From contig NZ_RFFH01000013.1 in the NCBI RefSeq assembly GCF_003696265.1, forward strand, positions 62,001 through 126,000: 64,000 bases of DNA, in the 5' to 3' direction. The position numbers were made by a program, and so were the translations under genes. Shown here one piece after another: positions 60,761-64,000 of the stretch. The notes under the pieces were generated by a model, which was given only the letters and a program-made list of their open reading frames with translations, had not been told where the DNA came from and made no database searches. The first letter of the stretch is position 1; each line of letters starts with the position of its first letter. This stretch comes from Nocardia stercoris. GTDB taxonomy: Bacteria; Actinomycetota; Actinomycetes; Mycobacteriales; Mycobacteriaceae.

Positions 60761-61498
60761 TCAGTTGGCCGGGATCGGGAACTGTGCGGGCGCGTCCTCC
60801 GGCGGAATCGGGGAGATGACCGGCTGCCCGTTGTTCGCCCACTTGGTGGTGCCGGCCGGGGACCGCAAGCTGTTGATCAGGTCGTAGCCCGCCACGACCA
60901 GCGTCGGTCCGCCGACCACCATGGTGCCGACGATGCCGCCGAGGGTGGCGCCGGTGATCGTTGTGGCAATAGCGCCCAGGCCGGTGGGGAGTCCGGCGAC
61001 GAACCCGATGAGGGCGCCGAGTGCCGTGCCGATGAATCCGCCGACCGCCGTGGCGATCCCGAACTGGCTGGCGAAGGAGTTCATCGCCAGCTGGTCCTCG
61101 GCCGGGGAGGCGATATCGGCGGCCGTGTCGGAGACCGGGGCCGGGCGTGCGGTGGCCGGGTCCTTGACGACCGTGAGGTCGAGCTGGTGTCCGTCCGCGC
61201 TGACCACGTGCGACATCGGGTATTCGGTGTGGTCCTGGTCGAACGACAGCGGCATGGTGATCACCGTCCGGCCGGCGTCGTCGCGGACGTCGACGGTGCG
61301 ATCGTCGGCGGCGACCACGAAGGTGGCGTCCCGCAGCGAGGCGTGGATGGTGTCGCCGTCCAGGGTCGCCTTGTAGACCACGTCGGGGACGGCGGCCGGT
61401 GCCGGGTTCGCCACAGCCGTGGCGTTCACACAGGCCAGAGTGGAAACGATCGGCACAGCGACAGCGGAGAACGAGCGAAGATTCATCTTCAAATCCAT
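60761..61498 (-). CDS. Secreted protein with a glycine-zipper-like C-terminus
   Basis: A 245-residue exported protein. The signal peptide (about 1-30) ends near TAVANPA. A beta-rich domain follows (VVYKATLDGDTIHASLRDAT, then VRDDAGRTVITMPLSFDQDH, about 40-115), and from about 150 two Gly/Ala-rich hydrophobic segments (GIATAVGGFIGTALGALIGF and ITGATLGGIVGTMVVGGPTL) which look like glycine-zipper membrane or pore elements. Several paralogues of this type are common in Nocardia; I recall the name DUF8020 for the beta-rich part. Function unknown. Start at 61498; an ATG at 61486 is nearly as good. Confidence 0.7.
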   Translation of the reverse strand: MDLKMNLRSFSAVAVPIVSTLACVNATAVANPAPAAVPDVVYKATLDGDTIHASLRDATFVVAADDRTVDVRDDAGRTVITMPLSFDQDHTEYPMSHVVSADGHQLDLTVVKDPATARPAPVSDTAADIASPAEDQLAMNSFASQFGIATAVGGFIGTALGALIGFVAGLPTGLGAIATTITGATLGGIVGTMVVGGPTLVVAGYDLINSLRSPAGTTKWANNGQPVISPIPPEDAPAQFPIPAN

Positions 61499-61670
61499 TC
61501 CTCACCAAAAGTTGTGGTTTCAGGTCACTCCGACCCGAAGTGGTGCAGCGAAACGGAACTCCTTGAAGCTACATGTGCGCAAATATGGGTGTCGAGTGGA
61601 GGTTCCGGGCGAAATGGACCGAATATCGGTGAATATCACCGCTACTCGGGGATAGATGACGAATGTCCGT

Positions 61671-62420
61671 TCAGCTCAGGAACAAATTCAGCGCGACGGA
61701 TCCGCCGCAGACCGCGGCGACGATCAGCAGCGCGACCACATCCGCGCGGCCGGGGCTGTCCGGGTGCGCGGTGAGCGCGCCGGTACCGCCGCGCGCGGTG
61801 ATCGCCTGGCCGAGTTCGCCGGCCCGCCGGGTGGAGACCGCCATGGTGGCGGTGAGGATGTCGAGCATCGGGGAGTCGGCCGGGCGGCGGGTCGCGACGT
61901 GGCGGTGGTCGCGGGGGCGCAGCCGGCGGGCGGCGCGCAGCACGCGCATCTCCTCCAGCAGCAGCGGCAGGCCGCGCAGCGTGAGAGCCACCACGACCGC
62001 CCACTCGTCGACCGGAATCCGCAAGCGGCGCAAGGGCGCACCGAGTTTGGCCAGCGCGGGCGCGATCTCGCCCATGGGCGTGGTCCAGGCGATCATGAAC
62101 GAGGCGGCGAGCAGAATCAGCCCGTACACGGTGACCTGGGCGAAGCGCACCACCGCCGTCGGCCCGCCCGCGATATTCAGCGCGCCGGCGGCGAGGATCA
62201 TGGCCCAGAACCACCACGGCAGCCGCGGCAGCGTGCCCAGCGGCAGCCGGGCCGCGACACCCACGCCGATCAGGAACGTGGTCATCGCGGCGAGCACCGG
62301 CCAGCTCGGCAGGTACATGAGCACCACACTGATCGCGGCCACGCCGAGGATCTTGGTGCCGGCCCACAGCCGGTGCACCGGACTGTCGACCGGGACCTCG
62401 CGGAACAGAACCAGATTCAT
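61671..62420 (-). CDS. ecfT: ECF transporter transmembrane protein EcfT (CbiQ-like)
   Basis: The coupling membrane subunit of an energy-coupling-factor vitamin/metal importer. A 249-residue protein with about five helices; its cytoplasmic coupling helices contain the Ala-Arg-Gly/Ser pattern, seen as LRAARRLRPRD near 163-173 and AITARGGTGALTA near 217. Opening VPVDSPVHRLWAGTKILGVA is typical for CbiQ. It follows the double ATPase gene, overlapping it by four bases (ATGA), and matches the Rv2325c/Rv2326c pair in mycobacteria (recalled). Substrate not evident. Confidence 0.9.
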   Translation of the reverse strand: MNLVLFREVPVDSPVHRLWAGTKILGVAAISVVLMYLPSWPVLAAMTTFLIGVGVAARLPLGTLPRLPWWFWAMILAAGALNIAGGPTAVVRFAQVTVYGLILLAASFMIAWTTPMGEIAPALAKLGAPLRRLRIPVDEWAVVVALTLRGLPLLLEEMRVLRAARRLRPRDHRHVATRRPADSPMLDILTATMAVSTRRAGELGQAITARGGTGALTAHPDSPGRADVVALLIVAAVCGGSVALNLFLS

Positions 62421-64000
62421 GCCGTGCCCTCCCGCGCCGGTACCGCGTGGGCGGCCTCGGTGATCCGGCCCGCCGCCAAATGGATGGTGCGGTCGCAGAT
62501 CGCCGCGAGATCGGCCACGTCGTGTGAGATGACGATCAGGGTCAGCCCCCGATCCCGCAGTCCGGCAAGCAGTTCCACTGCCTCCGCCCGGCCGCGCGGA
62601 TCCAGTCCGGCGAGCGGCTCGTCCAGGATCACCACCGTCCGGCGGGCCACCACGATCGCGGCCAGCACCACCCGTTTCGCCTGACCGCCGGACAGTGATT
62701 CGATCGAGCGGGTGGCCATCGTCCGGTCCAGGCCGACCGCGTCCAGCGCCCGGCCGACCGCGCCCGAACCGGTACCCGGGCCACCCCAGTCCTCGAGTTC
62801 GGCCGCCACGGTCTCGCGCTGCAGTTGCAGTCGCGAATGCTGGAACGCCAGCGCCACCTGGCCCACCTTCTTGTGCACCGGGTGGGCCCGAGCTCCGTCC
62901 AGCAGTTCGCAACTGCCGCCGGTGGGGACGGTCAGCCCGGCCATGATCCAGGCCAGCGTCGACTTGCCCGAACCGTTGCCGCCGACCACCAGCAGTGCCT
63001 CGCCGCGCCGGACGGTCAGGTCGATGCCGTGCAATGCCGGTGCGGCCCAAGGGGTTCCGCGGTTATAGGTGTGCCGGACAGCGCGTAGCCGCAAAATATC
63101 CGCGCCGCTGGGCGCCGGGCGGCGGCGCGGCACCGGGCCGGGCCACTCCGGTAGCCGGTCGACCACGCGGCCGCCGTCCAGATGCACCACCCGGTCGGCG
63201 GCCGCCGCATCGTCCTCGTGATGGGTGACCAGCACGACGGCCATCGGATAGCGGCGCGGCAGCCCGGCCAGCAACGCCACCAGTTCGCGGCGGCCGGCGG
63301 GATCGATCATGGCGGTGGCCTCGTCGGCGATCAGCAGGGCGGGCCGCCGGGCCAGCGCCGCGGCCACCGCGAGCCGCTGCTGCTGCCCGCCGGACAGGGT
63401 CGCGGTCTCCACCGAGTCCAGCCCGGCCAGCCCCACCTCCGCCAGCAGACCGGGCACGTCCACCCGCGCCGCCAGTTCGGGCGGCAGTCCCCACACCACG
63501 TCGTCGGCCGTGCGTACACCCAGGGTCTGCGACTCGGGGCGCTGCAACACCAGCGCGGTCCCGCCGAGCCGGCCCAGACCCGCCGAACCCGGTCGTTCCA
63601 CACTGCCGGTGGTGGGCGGCAGTCCGGCGAGCAGCCGGGTCAACGTCGACTTACCGGAACCGTTGTGCCCCACGATCGCCACGAACTCCCCGGCCCGCAC
63701 GGTCAGGTCGAGACCGGTCAGGGCATCGGTGCGCGCGTCCGGATAGCGGAAGGACACGTCCCGCAACCGGACCGGCAGCGGCCCGGCCGGCCGGTCGTCG
63801 CGGGCGGCGTCGAGCGGGTCGTGCCCCGGCACCCAGGCCAGCCGGTCCAGCACCGACCCGAGGGCATACCAGGAGACCAGTGCGGTCCCGACCACCCCGG
63901 CCGCCACCGACAGGCTCAGGAACGCCCACCACCAGTGCAGGGTCCAGTCGGTGAGCCGGACCAGATCGTCGCCGACGGTGGTGAGCTGCGGTTGCCGGCC
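62417..64000 (-). CDS. ECF transporter double ATP-binding protein with N-terminal membrane part (5' end outside window)
   Basis: The 528 residues seen start inside a membrane segment (LHWWWAFLSLSVAAGVVGTA) and go on to two complete ABC ATPase domains. Domain 1: Walker A GHNGSGKST near 111, signature LSGGQQQR near 202, Walker B LLIADEAT. Domain 2: Walker A GGNGSGKST near 357, signature LSGGQAKR near 441, Walker B VVILDEPLAGLDP. In mycobacteria the related protein (recalled as Rv2326c, about 697 residues) has an S-component-like membrane domain before the two ATPases, so this is probably the same fusion of substrate-binding unit and energising ATPases. The frame stays open to the window edge; the true start lies beyond 64000. 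ecfT follows with a four-base overlap. Confidence 0.9.
   Translation of the reverse strand, partial: GRQPQLTTVGDDLVRLTDWTLHWWWAFLSLSVAAGVVGTALVSWYALGSVLDRLAWVPGHDPLDAARDDRPAGPLPVRLRDVSFRYPDARTDALTGLDLTVRAGEFVAIVGHNGSGKSTLTRLLAGLPPTTGSVERPGSAGLGRLGGTALVLQRPESQTLGVRTADDVVWGLPPELAARVDVPGLLAEVGLAGLDSVETATLSGGQQQRLAVAAALARRPALLIADEATAMIDPAGRRELVALLAGLPRRYPMAVVLVTHHEDDAAAADRVVHLDGGRVVDRLPEWPGPVPRRRPAPSGADILRLRAVRHTYNRGTPWAAPALHGIDLTVRRGEALLVVGGNGSGKSTLAWIMAGLTVPTGGSCELLDGARAHPVHKKVGQVALAFQHSRLQLQRETVAAELEDWGGPGTGSGAVGRALDAVGLDRTMATRSIESLSGGQAKRVVLAAIVVARRTVVILDEPLAGLDPRGRAEAVELLAGLRDRGLTLIVISHDVADLAAICDRTIHLAAGRITEAAHAVPAREGTA

Overview
The window is GC-rich (by eye around 70%) coding DNA of an actinobacterium, almost certainly a mycolic-acid-containing Mycobacteriales member and most likely Nocardia or a close relative. 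Three things point there. Codon third positions are almost all G or C. Many genes start directly after a -10 hexamer, as expected for leaderless mRNAs. The gene content follows, in rearranged blocks, the Mycobacterium tuberculosis stretch I recall as Rv0858c to Rv0938: dapC, XPB helicase and Rv0862c, rpfA, cspB, Rv0875c/Rv0876c/Rv0877, Rv0879c/Rv0880, gltA2, citA, serC, sepH, Rv0881/Rv0882, prrAB, accD3, echA6, Rv0906, Rv0909, ligD. This synteny is from memory, not from a search. I see no insertion sequence, prophage, CRISPR array, tRNA or rRNA. This is a core chromosomal region.

Layout. 1-5 kb: a plsB-type acyltransferase cut by the window edge, a short-chain dehydrogenase, an AhpD/CMD-like protein and a DapC-type aminotransferase, then an unlisted 37-residue small gene with a strong ribosome binding site and a perfect terminator hairpin. 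5-6.5 kb: a type I DAHP synthase (aroG) preceded by a leaderless 22-residue leader peptide containing Tyr-Phe-Trp-Phe, i.e. a transcription attenuator. 7-16 kb: HD hydrolase, XPB helicase, membrane protein, secreted M1 peptidase, and a leftward group of MarR, coiled-coil protein and a helicase-C-like protein. 16-18.7 kb: an Rpf resuscitation factor under a c-di-AMP (ydaO) riboswitch, a small membrane protein and a cold-shock protein. 18.7-28 kb: DUF2771 protein, MFS protein, glutaminyl cyclotransferase lipoprotein divergent by only 17 bp from a DUF3027 protein, a sacsin-like ATPase, TetR, DUF2530 and MarR.

28-34 kb: two citrate synthases, an MFS exporter, pdxH and a Tat-lipoprotein deacetylase. 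34-40 kb: serC, sepH, DUF6928, DUF2537 with a SpoU methyltransferase, and an FKBP. 40-46 kb: a truncated YhgE/Pip-like protein, the PrrBA two-component system with a coupled leader ORF, and a PrpE-type acyl-CoA synthetase. 46-51.7 kb: a conservon (nitrate-sensor-like kinase with 22 LPQR motifs, roadblock protein, DUF742 protein, Ras-like GTPase). 51.8-59.3 kb: a decayed copy of the accD3 start, accD3, aldo/keto reductase, echA6, metallo-beta-lactamase-fold protein, Rv0909-like antitoxin and ligD. 59.3-64 kb: secreted lipase, glycine-zipper secreted protein, and an ECF transporter (ecfT plus a double-ATPase protein cut by the window edge).

The most interesting regulatory signals are the aroG attenuator, the riboswitch on rpf, the leader ORF overlapping prrA, and the orphan 37-residue gene with its duplicated upstream element. 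The accD3 head duplication and the repeat-expanded kinase tail are the clearest signs of recent local DNA change.
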